Below are positions 6,049-14,099 of a stretch of DNA of 37,605 nt, piece by piece; position 1 is the first letter of the stretch; each line of letters begins with the position of its first letter. The notes below the pieces were generated by a model that saw only the letters and a list, made by a program, of their open reading frames with translations, was not told the origin of the DNA and did not search any database. The stretch comes from an uncultured Myxococcales bacterium (GTDB taxonomy: Bacteria > Myxococcota_A > UBA9042 > DTJE01): positions 1 to 37,605 of the forward strand of contig CALJUR010000094.1 of assembly GCA_937975765.1 (NCBI GenBank), given 5' to 3'. Made by a program: the position numbers and the translations under genes.

Positions 6049-8514
6049 ATGTCGATCCGCGGTTCGATGGGACCGGTGGTCCTGGTGCTGGCGATGCTGC
6101 CGTCCGTGGCGAGGGCGGCGGACAGCGGCCAGGACGAGGCCGACCTGGTGCGGTGGATCGAGCGCGCTTGCCCCGGCGAGGCGACCGTGGAGACGCTGGC
6201 CCGCCTGGACCAGATGGCGGGCAAGGCCATCATGGACCACATGCGCCAGGGCCGGTACCGGACCGCGGTGGTGGCGACGAACGCCTACCTCGCCTGCTGG
6301 GAGCGGCAGAAGGTCCTGCTGGAGTCCGGGATCGCCCGGTCCCGTGTGAAGGCGCTGCGCCAGATTGCGTGCTTCGTGCCGCTGGTGGTGTTCGAGTCCG
6401 AGGGACGGGTCGATCGGGACCTGGCACGAGCCTCGCTGGCGCGGTGCCCCGAGCCGCCGGAGGTCCCGGAGGAGGCCGATGCGGCCGGCCGGCGCAGCTG
6501 GGCGGAGGACGTGCGCCGCCGGATGCACCTGGTCGCGGCGACCCGGCAGCCCGGGGACGTGCTGGACGAGGCCGAGCGCTGGCTGGCCCGCCTGAAGGAG
6601 GCCGGGGTCCGCGAGGACGTGTCGCAGGAAGTCGGGAAGGCGGACGGCGATGCGGCCGAGGTGACGCCGCCGGACCCGGTCTTCGCGATCCGGGTGCTGG
6701 CGGTCGGCGCGGCGGTGGGCTCGGGAAGCGTGGAGCGGCTGGTGCAGGCCTTCGGGGGCGAATCGGAGGCGTGCTCGTCGATGTTCCTGGCGGCCCTGGG
6801 GTTCCTGCAGGCGGTGGAAATGCCGCGACAGGCGGCGCTGCCGATGATCCTGAAGGCCCTGGTCGCCGAGGCCTCGCTGGAGACCCTGGCCGGCCTGTCC
6901 GAGAAGGTCACGAAACGGTTCCAGGACCGCCCGTGCGCGGTGCAGTCGGTGGTGGCGTCGCTGGCGCTGTCTTCGCTGGCGTCGGAGGTCGTGGACCTTG
7001 CGGTCGCCGAGGGGCGGACGGAACTGGTCGCGCGGCTGGCGGCATCGGCCCCGGCGGTCATCCCGGTGCACGGATCCCCGCGGTCCCGGATCGCCGTGCT
7101 GCAGGCCCTGCCGGCACGCCTGAAGGGCGAGGAGCGGAACGAGAGGCTGTGCCAGCTGGGCGATGCCCAGGCGGATGCGGGCGAGCCGGACGGGGCGCTG
7201 GCGACCTTCTCGGAGGCGTCGGCACGGGCGCAGGAGGCCGGCATCGTCTCGCCGTGCGCGACGGGGGGACGACTGAGGGCGATGATCCTGGCGGGGCGCG
7301 CCGGGGAGGAACCGTTCGTTCAGGCGGCCACGGAATGGCTGAAAGGCGGCCCGGGAGGACGGGAGGTGCTGGAACGGCTGCTGGAACCGGGAATCCCGCA
7401 GCGGCGCGTCGGTGCCGTCGCCGGGATGGCCGCCGTGGTGCGGGCGAAGGACGCGCCGGGGCGGGAGTCGGTGATGGAAGCCCTGGTGAAGGTGGTGGAC
7501 GACCGGCCGGGGTCTCCCGAGGCGGACGCGGCCCGGGAGGCGGTGGATGCCGCGGGATTCCCGGAGGACGCAGAGGGCAAGGTGACCTGGGCGCTGGTGT
7601 CGGGGCGCCACCTGGCGGTCGCCGGCGAGGCGGCCGAGTCGAGGAAGGCGTTCGAACGGGCCTTCTCGGGGATGAAGAAGGACATGAAGTCGGCCCGGGA
7701 AGGGGCGGTGGCGCTGGTCCGCTGGGCCGCCCTCGACGCCCGGTACGGGCTGCTGGACGACCTGGTGGACCGCGCGAGGAAGGCGGGGCTCCTGACGCCG
7801 ACCCTGCTGGCGGAACTCGCGGGGACGGTGGGCGAGATCGGCGAGAGGGCCCGGGCGTGCCGGTACGTGGCGATGGCACGGGGGTTGAAGCCCCGGGCCC
7901 CGGAGGAGTGGATCGCGCTGGCCGACGCGTCGGCCCGGATCGACGATGCCCCGGCGGCGGCGCGGGACCTGCGGCACGCGGGGCCGGATGCGACGTGGGG
8001 GCCGGAGGCCTGGATGGTGCAGGGGCGGATCGCGACGATCCGCGGGCACCACCGCGAGGCGGTCGCGGCCTACGGGAAGGCGGTGGAAGGCAGCCCGGGG
8101 GAGTGCCAGCCGCGGTTCTTCCGGGGGCTGGCCCTGCTGCTGGTCGGGGATCCGGAGGGCGCCCAGGCGGACTTCGAGGCCTGCGTCGACGACGGGAACC
8201 TGGGGCCGCAGGTGGTGGGGGCGCTGGGGTACGCGCAGTTCGACCAGTCGCGGTTCGACGACGCCGAGGCGACGTTCCGGCGGGCCCTGCAGCGCGACCC
8301 GAAGGCCGCGGACAACCACCTGGGCCTGGCGATGGTGATGCTGCGGAAGGGGAGCGTCGAGGAGGCGCGGGCCTCCCTGGCGAAGGCGGTGGAACTGGAA
8401 CCTGCGCTGGGCAAGGGCCCGAAGGCTGCCGCGCTGAAGGGCTTCGTATACTCGGACGTGCAGAAGAAGGCGTGGGACGACCTGCGGGCGCTGGGGAAGG
8501 GAGGCGCCAAATGA
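6049..8514 (+). CDS. Large exported TPR protein
   Basis: The 821-residue product has a signal peptide (MSIRGSMGPVVLVLAMLPSVARA, cleaved before ADS). The rest is Ala-, Glu- and Leu-rich helical repeat. The last 200 residues hold recognisable TPRs (WMVQGRIATIRGHHREAVAAYGKAVE; ALGYAQFDQSRFDDAEATFRRALQRDP; HLGLAMVMLRKGSVEEARASLAKAVELEP). The middle may be degenerate TPR or HEAT-like repeats. It is likely a periplasmic scaffold, because TPRs bind protein partners and no catalytic motif is seen. The stop overlaps the start of the 5'-nucleotidase gene by ATGA, so the two products are probably made together and may act together. The start at 6049 was chosen for the signal peptide and AGGGG site; the frame is open for 36 bases further upstream. 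Confidence 0.85.
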   Translation: MSIRGSMGPVVLVLAMLPSVARAADSGQDEADLVRWIERACPGEATVETLARLDQMAGKAIMDHMRQGRYRTAVVATNAYLACWERQKVLLESGIARSRVKALRQIACFVPLVVFESEGRVDRDLARASLARCPEPPEVPEEADAAGRRSWAEDVRRRMHLVAATRQPGDVLDEAERWLARLKEAGVREDVSQEVGKADGDAAEVTPPDPVFAIRVLAVGAAVGSGSVERLVQAFGGESEACSSMFLAALGFLQAVEMPRQAALPMILKALVAEASLETLAGLSEKVTKRFQDRPCAVQSVVASLALSSLASEVVDLAVAEGRTELVARLAASAPAVIPVHGSPRSRIAVLQALPARLKGEERNERLCQLGDAQADAGEPDGALATFSEASARAQEAGIVSPCATGGRLRAMILAGRAGEEPFVQAATEWLKGGPGGREVLERLLEPGIPQRRVGAVAGMAAVVRAKDAPGRESVMEALVKVVDDRPGSPEADAAREAVDAAGFPEDAEGKVTWALVSGRHLAVAGEAAESRKAFERAFSGMKKDMKSAREGAVALVRWAALDARYGLLDDLVDRARKAGLLTPTLLAELAGTVGEIGERARACRYVAMARGLKPRAPEEWIALADASARIDDAPAAARDLRHAGPDATWGPEAWMVQGRIATIRGHHREAVAAYGKAVEGSPGECQPRFFRGLALLLVGDPEGAQADFEACVDDGNLGPQVVGALGYAQFDQSRFDDAEATFRRALQRDPKAADNHLGLAMVMLRKGSVEEARASLAKAVELEPALGKGPKAAALKGFVYSDVQKKAWDDLRALGKGGAK

Positions 8515-10259
8515 GGGGAAGTCGAGGGAACGCGCGGGTCGCCTGGGTCGCGTGGGCCGGATGCCTGGCGGCGGCGCTTCCGGCGTCCGGGAAGGACACT
8601 CCGGCAGGGAAGGGCGCGATCGCGGCGCCGGTGACGCTGACGGTGCTGGCCACCAACGACCTCCACGGTGCGCTGGAGGGAATCGTGCTGCCCGAGGCCG
8701 CAGGGAGGGGCGGGAAACTGGGCGGGTTCGCCCGGGTCGGAGGACTGCTGGCGCGGCTGAGGGCGCAGGATCCCGAACACACGCTGGTGCTGGACGCGGG
8801 CGACTGCTTCCAGGGGGAACTGGCGGTGAACGCGGACGAGGGGATGCCGTGCGCGCGGTTCTTCAATGCCGTCGGGTACGACGTGCGGTCCCTGGGCAAC
8901 CACGAGTTCGACTATTTCGGGTGCGGGCCGGAGGACTCGGCCCGGCCGCCCGAGGACCCGCAGTGCGCGCTGAAGCAGGTGCTGGCGGCCTCCCGTCAGC
9001 CCGTCGTCGCGACGAACCTGAGGCAGGCGGCGACCGGGGACGGGCTGGAGTGGCCGAACGTCGTGCCGTGGATGGTGAAGGACGTCGGGGGGGTGAAGGT
9101 CGGGATCGCCGGCGTCCTGACCCCCGACACCCCGAAGGTCGCCAACCGTGCGGGATGCGCCGGCGTCGATTTCCGGCCGCTGGAGGGCGATGCCCGCAGG
9201 GCCGCGAAGGAACTGAGGAAGCAGGGCGCCACGGTGGTGATCCTGCTGGCGCACGTGTCCGGCCAGTGCGGTCGGGGAAGCCGGATGCCGGGGCCGGGGG
9301 ACGAAGGCTGCCGCCTGGACGGCGAGTTGAAGCGGCTGATCCAGGCGCTGGCGCCGGGTGAGGTGGACCTGGTGGTGGCCGGGCACTCCCACGCGTGGCT
9401 GACTGGCGAGAAGATGGCCGTGCCGGTCGTCGAGACTCCGGGGCAGGGCAGCTATGTCGGGCGGGTGACCATCGCGGTGGATCCGCGGACCGGGCGCCCG
9501 GTGAAGGGCGGCGTGCGGGTGGGACCGCTGGTGCCGGTGTGCCGGGAAGAGGACCCCGGTTCGCGGGTCTGCGGGCCGCAGTATGCCGGGTACGCGGGCG
9601 TGGCGGACCCCCTGCCGGAGGTGCAGGCGATCGTGGACGAGGCGCAGGCGAAGGTGGCATCCGTCTGCGCGGAAGTCGTGGCCGAGGCGGCCGAGGACGT
9701 CCTGACGCGCCGCGGGACCGAGACCCCGCTGGGTAACCTGACGGCGGACCTGATGCGCGAGGCGGCGGCCGAGGCCGGCGAGGACGGCGTCGTGCGGTGG
9801 GCGGACGTGGCGTTCACGAACCACGGCAGCGTGCGCGACAGCCTGCGGAAGGGGCCGATCACCCGCTGCGACCTGCACCGCGTGTGGCCGTTCGACGACC
9901 CGCTGGTCGAGGCCCGGATGACCGGCGACGAGGTCCGGCAACTGGCGGAGTTCTGGGTCAACGTGGTGAAGAAGGTGCCGGCGGTGTCCGGGATCCTGAT
10001 CACGCGCTACCGCGACGGCAAGGTCGTGGTGCGGACGCCCGACCACCAGCCGCTGGACCCCGCGCGCCTGTACCGGATCGTGACCACCGCGTACCTGCTG
10101 AAGGGCGGGGACGGGGCCGACACCGTGCTGGGCCGGGTGCCGAAGGACCGCATCCGGATCCTGGCGGCCGACCGGACCTACCGGGACGCGTTCGCGCGGG
10201 TGATGCGGGCGCGCGGCAGAATCACCGCGCCGGCGCTGGGCAGGTTCGAGGGGTTGTAG
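8511..10259 (+). CDS. 5'-nucleotidase / 2',3'-cyclic phosphodiesterase family metallophosphoesterase
   Basis: The 582-residue exported enzyme has the dimetal phosphoesterase motifs in order: TNDLHG (D50, H52), LDAGD (D95, D98), GNHEFD (129-134), LLAHV (H248) and GHSH (H292, H294). A C-terminal 5'-nucleotidase domain follows (about 395-560), with GNLTADLMREAA and TNHGSVRDSL. Family members hydrolyse nucleoside 5'-phosphates, cyclic nucleotides or UDP-sugars in the periplasm. Here the C-terminal substrate loop reads N-H-G-S-V-R rather than the common N-x-G-G-I-R, so specificity may differ. The N-terminus is a signal peptide (VAWVAWAGCLAAALPASG). The ATG overlaps the TPR gene's stop. The TAG stop is part of a 27-bp repeat that occurs twice more in the window. 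Confidence 0.93.
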   Translation: MRGSRGNARVAWVAWAGCLAAALPASGKDTPAGKGAIAAPVTLTVLATNDLHGALEGIVLPEAAGRGGKLGGFARVGGLLARLRAQDPEHTLVLDAGDCFQGELAVNADEGMPCARFFNAVGYDVRSLGNHEFDYFGCGPEDSARPPEDPQCALKQVLAASRQPVVATNLRQAATGDGLEWPNVVPWMVKDVGGVKVGIAGVLTPDTPKVANRAGCAGVDFRPLEGDARRAAKELRKQGATVVILLAHVSGQCGRGSRMPGPGDEGCRLDGELKRLIQALAPGEVDLVVAGHSHAWLTGEKMAVPVVETPGQGSYVGRVTIAVDPRTGRPVKGGVRVGPLVPVCREEDPGSRVCGPQYAGYAGVADPLPEVQAIVDEAQAKVASVCAEVVAEAAEDVLTRRGTETPLGNLTADLMREAAAEAGEDGVVRWADVAFTNHGSVRDSLRKGPITRCDLHRVWPFDDPLVEARMTGDEVRQLAEFWVNVVKKVPAVSGILITRYRDGKVVVRTPDHQPLDPARLYRIVTTAYLLKGGDGADTVLGRVPKDRIRILAADRTYRDAFARVMRARGRITAPALGRFEGL

Positions 10260-10281
10260 GGCGGGGGCCCCGTCCCCTGCC
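10255..10281 (+). repeat. 27-bp palindromic repeat, copy A
   Basis: TGTAG is followed by GGCGGGG, an 8-base loop, then CCCTGCC, which pairs with GGCGGGG through one G-U. It differs at one base from the copy at 26183-26209 and at two from the copy at 37455-37481. The TAG at 10257-10259 is the stop codon of the 5'-nucleotidase gene. It lies between two convergent genes, so the hairpin could also end transcription, although no U-run follows. Confidence 0.8.
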
Positions 10282-10299
10282 GTCCCCGCCCCCCGCCGC

Positions 10300-11598
10300 C
10301 TACTGCGTCCGCAGCAGGTACCCCCCCAGGACCACCGTCAGCAGCGTGCCGACGAACAGGGCGGGCGCGAACGGGATGGTGCGCGACACGTGGATCCGGG
10401 CGCCCTTGCCGCGGTCGATCCACCAGCGGCGCAGCGTCTCGGCCTGCGCGGCGGACAGGCCGTCGGGGCCGATGGCGCCCAGCTTCCCGTTGATCAGGTC
10501 CATGTCCTCCTTCAGCACCTCGCGGGTCTTCTTCGCCAGGATCATGCGCGGCTTCAGTTGCCAGACCCCGATCGCCTTGAAGTCGAATACGTTCAGGTAC
10601 AGTTCGTAGACCACCAGGAACAGCACCACCGAGATCGACAACGCGCCCACGTGCAGGATCGTCGCCAGGTTGTACTCGGGCGTCGGGAAGAACGCCGCGT
10701 AGGCGATCCAGCCCAGCGTCGCCACGACGACCGGGATGCCGACCCACTTGTGCCGCATCAGGCGCGACAGCGGGTAGAAGACCAGGAACAGCACGAAGTA
10801 CATGGCCGTCGGGCTGGAGATGGGCGTCGTGTCGGCCAGTGCGTCCCGCAGCAGCATCCGCAGCGTCTTGATGACCAGGAACAGGAACAGCACGCCCACG
10901 AAGCCGACGACCAGGTCCCAGGCGTGCCCCTTCACCCAGGTGCCCGCGGTCCTCCACGCCTCGGCCTCCTCCGGCGTCGGCCGGACGGCCTGGCGCGCCC
11001 CGCGGATCGCCAGTTCGGTCAGCAGGATCGCCAGCACGGCCAGGAAGGTGTTGAACAGCAGCACGTACGACGGGAACGCGGGCCAGAACGCGCCGGAGTA
11101 CGCCGACAGCGGGACCAGCAGCGCCAGCAACGCGAACAACTTGGCGTCGCCCGCCGCCCACAGCCCGAACCACCACAGGGCGAAGCCCGCGACGAAGGCC
11201 AGCAGGGCGTTCGTGACGACGCGGCCCAGGTAGGCCAGGAAGGTCGGGGCATCACCGGTGGACGAGGGCGGAGCCGCCTGGGGTTCAGGATCCGGTTGCG
11301 TCAGCACGGACTGTTCGCGGTTGCCGGCATCGCCCGACAGGCCCGCGGCCTCGGGGGATGGCGGGGCGGGCGGCGGGGCGGGGTCCTCCCACCACCACGT
11401 GGCGATCTCGGGGTAGGCATCCAGCGACGTCGCACCGCCCAGCGCGCGCCAGCCGCCCATCAGCGCCAGTCCCACGGCGGCCGCCACCAGCCCGGACGCC
11501 AGCACCTTGTTGTAGACCTTGCCCTTCGCCAGGTCGGTCAGCGCGCACGTCGCGGCCAGCAGGACCGCGAGGGTTTCGAGGATCCGCTCGATCGTCAC
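10300..11598 (-). CDS. A24-family (prepilin-peptidase-like) membrane protein with unusual insertion and tail
   Basis: The 432-residue polytopic membrane protein has both aspartates of type IV prepilin peptidases: TDLAKGKVYN near the N-terminus (D22) and AAGDAKL (D151). Known A24 enzymes place these aspartates roughly 60 residues apart. Here the distance is 129, because a hydrophilic Pro/Glu/Trp-rich stretch (about 60-120; WWWEDPAPPPAPPSPEA) is inserted. About 280 more residues follow, with several more membrane helices and a soluble segment (about 345-405; KPRMILAKKTREVLKEDMDLIN). There is no N-terminal Cys-rich methylase domain, so it is closer to CpaA/TadV-type peptidases. No pilin or secretion gene is nearby, so its substrate is unknown. 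GTG at 11598 was chosen for the GGAAGG 6 nt upstream. Confidence 0.75.
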   Translation of the reverse strand: MTIERILETLAVLLAATCALTDLAKGKVYNKVLASGLVAAAVGLALMGGWRALGGATSLDAYPEIATWWWEDPAPPPAPPSPEAAGLSGDAGNREQSVLTQPDPEPQAAPPSSTGDAPTFLAYLGRVVTNALLAFVAGFALWWFGLWAAGDAKLFALLALLVPLSAYSGAFWPAFPSYVLLFNTFLAVLAILLTELAIRGARQAVRPTPEEAEAWRTAGTWVKGHAWDLVVGFVGVLFLFLVIKTLRMLLRDALADTTPISSPTAMYFVLFLVFYPLSRLMRHKWVGIPVVVATLGWIAYAAFFPTPEYNLATILHVGALSISVVLFLVVYELYLNVFDFKAIGVWQLKPRMILAKKTREVLKEDMDLINGKLGAIGPDGLSAAQAETLRRWWIDRGKGARIHVSRTIPFAPALFVGTLLTVVLGGYLLRTQ

Positions 11599-11629
11599 GC
11601 GGGGCCTTCCCCCGTTGGTGAGCAGCCGC

Positions 11630-11652
11630 ATTCTAGCGGCAAATCCTTGCCG
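11630..11652 (-). promoter_or_regulatory. Candidate -10 and palindromic operator upstream of the A24 gene
   Basis: TAGAAT on the minus strand (11635-11630) fits a -10. Immediately upstream is a perfect 6-bp inverted repeat, CGGCAA-ATCC-TTGCCG (11637-11652), occupying the -35/-10 spacer. That position would suit a repressor. No clear -35 is seen. Confidence 0.35.
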
Positions 11653-11661
11653 GCACACGGT

Positions 11662-11793
11662 CCGAAAACAGGGACAGCCTCCCATTTCAAGTCAGTGAAC
11701 CATTGAACTGCGTTAAGAATGCGGACAGACGAGGCGGCGGCTGGGAGCGGGAATGCACAGAAAATAATGGGAGGCTGGCCCCAATTTTCAGGG
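11662..11793. repeat. MITE/REP-like element with imperfect terminal inverted repeats
   Basis: The left end reads GAAAACAGGGACAGCCTCCC then ATTT. The right end, on the other strand, reads CTGAAAATTGGGGCCAGC then CTCCCATTATT. The two ends form an inverted repeat of about 25 bp enclosing roughly 75 bp with no gene. The enclosed part is AT-richer than its surroundings. The TGA stop of the last radical SAM gene (11788-11790) lies in the right end. It is probably non-autonomous, since no transposase is present in the window. Confidence 0.6.
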
Positions 11794-12720
11794 CTCGGAC
11801 AGGATGCGGCGACGGACGGGCTCGGGGTCGAGGAACACGGGGAACAGTTCCTTCGACGAGTAGTGGACGTCCATGTCGTACAGGCCGGCGCAGATGGGGT
11901 CGAACCGGCAGATGCGGCAGGCCTCGCCCTTGCCGTGCTGGAACAGCGTCTCGCGCACCATGCCCTTCTCGTCCAGGAAGCGCACGATACGCTCCTCGCC
12001 CTTGACGATCTTGCGGGTCTCGGTGGACGCGTAGGCGAACTCGGCCATGTAGCACAGGGGCACCTTCTCGGCCCGGAAGGTCCGCCCGGTCGATTCCAGG
12101 AACTGCATCGCGCGGGACAGCGGCACCTCGAACTCCCACAGCCGGTGGATGACGTCCGGGTTCTGCGCCGCCCGGTTCATGCTGGGGTCCAGGTTGTTCC
12201 AGACGAAGTGGTGCACGTGGGGGAAGCGGTCCACGATCAGCCGCACCAGAGCGTCCAGTTGCGACGCGTTGTAGTGGTTGATCGGCGTGTTGACGTCCAC
12301 GTTGATGCCCAGGGTGCCGGCGTTCTGCAGCGTCTGCAGGGCGCGTCCCAGGGACCCCTCGGTGCACGTCAGGAAGTCCTGCACCTTCGGGTCGGGAGAC
12401 TGGATCGACACGTGCAGGTGGTCCATGCCCCGCGCCGCGTACTCGCGCATCAGGTCCAGGTCGCACAGGCGCTGGCCGTTCGTGATCAGGCGCGCGTGGA
12501 TGCCCTTCGACTTCGCGTACGACAGGATGTCCGGCAACTGCGGGTGCATCGTCGGTTCGCCGCCGGTCAGGATGACGCCGTCGTACCCGCGCGCCACGAA
12601 GTCGTCGATCATCGCCTTCGCCTGGGCCAGCGTCAGCGTCGCCTCGCGTTCCGGGTTGCTGCAGATGCGGCACTTCTGGTTGCACAGCCGCGTGACCTGG
12701 ATGTATCCGAGGTTCGCCAC
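11788..12720 (-). CDS. Radical SAM protein with C-terminal Cys cluster (fourth of four)
   Basis: The 310-residue product has the radical SAM iron-sulfur motif at the very N-terminus (CNQKCRIC; C13, C17, C20) and a TGGEPTMHP SAM-binding motif. HVSIQSPDPKVQDFLT occupies the same position as comparable segments in its three neighbours. A C-terminal CRICRFDPIC (C-x2-C-x5-C) suggests a second twitch or SPASM-like cluster. Such proteins often modify peptides, but the substrate here is unknown. The GTG start at 12720 lies one base after the previous stop, with GAGAGG just upstream. The stop codon lies inside the repeat element at 11662-11793, so the C-terminal end may have been reset by that insertion. 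Confidence 0.9.
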   Translation of the reverse strand: MANLGYIQVTRLCNQKCRICSNPEREATLTLAQAKAMIDDFVARGYDGVILTGGEPTMHPQLPDILSYAKSKGIHARLITNGQRLCDLDLMREYAARGMDHLHVSIQSPDPKVQDFLTCTEGSLGRALQTLQNAGTLGINVDVNTPINHYNASQLDALVRLIVDRFPHVHHFVWNNLDPSMNRAAQNPDVIHRLWEFEVPLSRAMQFLESTGRTFRAEKVPLCYMAEFAYASTETRKIVKGEERIVRFLDEKGMVRETLFQHGKGEACRICRFDPICAGLYDMDVHYSSKELFPVFLDPEPVRRRILSEP

Positions 12721-12721
12721 G

Positions 12722-14098
12722 TCACCTCTCCGGGGCCAGCACGCGCAGCCCCCAGTGCCGCGCGAGGTTCACGTGCAGGCCGGGGCAGGCCGCGTCGTGC
12801 CGGCAGTCGCGGCAGCGCAGGCTCTTGACCCGGTACAGCCGCCGGATGAACCGCGAGACGAAGGCCGGCAGTTCGTCGGCGTCGAGGGGCGCCGGGGCCT
12901 CGCGGGTCGCGGTCGCCTGCCGGGAAACCCCCGCCGGCAGCGGGCCGCCCAGGCACGGAGGCAGGTCGCCGATCGGGGCATCCAGCCTGGCCCGCAGCGC
13001 CCGCAGGTCGTCCGGGTCCGGCGCCGCGGCGACCGCCTCCCGGTAGTCCTCGCGCAGCGGCACGCGCAGGCCGCCCGCCGCCCTCTCCGCCAGCGCCTCG
13101 TCGGTCCACGTCCGCGCCGCCGCGCAGAACGCCCGGTCCACCTCGGTGGCCGATTCGTCCGCCAGCCACGCCGGTCGCGGGGCACCGCCGCCCGTGCCGT
13201 GCCGCCACGCCGCCTCGGCCCGCGCCGCGTCGCAGAATGGCCGCAGGAAGCAGAACGCGCATCGATCGCCCCGGCAGTCCGGTTCCGTGCCGTCCGCGAA
13301 CAACCGGCGGAAGGCCTGGCGTTCGCCCAGCACCTCGTCGTAGATCTTGTGCGGGTCCTGGAACAGTTCCTCGTGGCCCTCCAGCAGCGCGATCGGCAGC
13401 CGGTTCGTCCACAGGAACAGCCCCGGCACCTCGTCCACCAGTTCCAGCGCCCGCGACAGTTCCCGGGCCACCACCGCCGGGTCCTCGAACAGTTCGTCCC
13501 GGTGCCGGTCGAAGCCGAGCCCGAACGGCACCAGGTGCAGCAGGTCGAACTCGTACACGCCCAGCCCGATGTAGAACTGCAGGATCTCCTTCAGGTGCGG
13601 CAGGTTCAACCGGTTCAGCACGATGTCGACCGACACCACCGCGCCCATCCGCAGCAGGTTCTTCAGCCCCGCCAACGACTGCGCGTAGGCCCCCGGGATG
13701 CCCACCAGCCGTTCGAACAGTTCGGGCGTGTGCCCGTGCATCGACAGCGTGGCCTCGCGCAGCCCGTTCGCGATCGCCCGCGCCGCGAACTTGTCGTACG
13801 CGAACATCCGCCCGTTGCTGACGCACTGGACCCACGTGTAGCCCATGTCGCGCGCGGCCTTCACCAGGTCCAGGAAGCGCGGGTGGATCGTCGGTTCCCC
13901 CCCGCTGAGGATGGCCCGCGTCGCGCCCTCCTCGCGCCCGCGCCGCAGCCGCGCCAGGACCTCGTCCTCGGGCACGGCCTGCCCGTCGTGAGCGCCGACG
14001 TCCAGGCAGAACACGCAATGGTTGTTGCAGGCCCGCGTCAGGCGCACCCACAGCCGCTTCTCCGTGACGGCATCCTGTCGGGCGTCCAGGTCGGCCAT
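12722..14098 (-). CDS. Radical SAM protein with extended C-terminal Cys regions (third of four)
   Basis: The 458-residue product is the longest of the four. It has the motif CNNHCVFC (C24, C28, C31), SGGEPTIHP, VSNGRMFAYDKF and SMHGHTPELFERL. It carries two further Cys groups, CRGDRCAFCFLRPFC near the middle and CRDCRHDAACPGL near the end, so it could hold extra iron-sulfur clusters. A segment of about 120 residues between them (LADESATEVDRAF to PLPAGVSRQ) is absent from its neighbours and looks like an added helical domain. It starts one base after the stop of the preceding gene. No family-specific substrate is recognised. Confidence 0.9.
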   Translation of the reverse strand: MADLDARQDAVTEKRLWVRLTRACNNHCVFCLDVGAHDGQAVPEDEVLARLRRGREEGATRAILSGGEPTIHPRFLDLVKAARDMGYTWVQCVSNGRMFAYDKFAARAIANGLREATLSMHGHTPELFERLVGIPGAYAQSLAGLKNLLRMGAVVSVDIVLNRLNLPHLKEILQFYIGLGVYEFDLLHLVPFGLGFDRHRDELFEDPAVVARELSRALELVDEVPGLFLWTNRLPIALLEGHEELFQDPHKIYDEVLGERQAFRRLFADGTEPDCRGDRCAFCFLRPFCDAARAEAAWRHGTGGGAPRPAWLADESATEVDRAFCAAARTWTDEALAERAAGGLRVPLREDYREAVAAAPDPDDLRALRARLDAPIGDLPPCLGGPLPAGVSRQATATREAPAPLDADELPAFVSRFIRRLYRVKSLRCRDCRHDAACPGLHVNLARHWGLRVLAPER

Positions 14099-14099
14099 G

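Noticed and set aside
6422..6437. TGGCACG-N4-TCGCT, resembling a sigma54 promoter on the plus strand
   Set aside because: It lies well inside the TPR gene, has one mismatch in the -12 element and faces no gene start. A chance coding match is more likely.
5781..8510. Open frame continuous with the 5'-nucleotidase frame, running antisense or out of frame through the region upstream
   Set aside because: Its translation is Gly/Arg-rich low-complexity text typical of shifted frames in GC-rich DNA. The real gene begins at 8511, with a signal peptide.
10260..10299. Classical intrinsic terminator between the convergent genes
   Set aside because: The hairpin is present but no U-run follows on either strand, so only the repeat is annotated.
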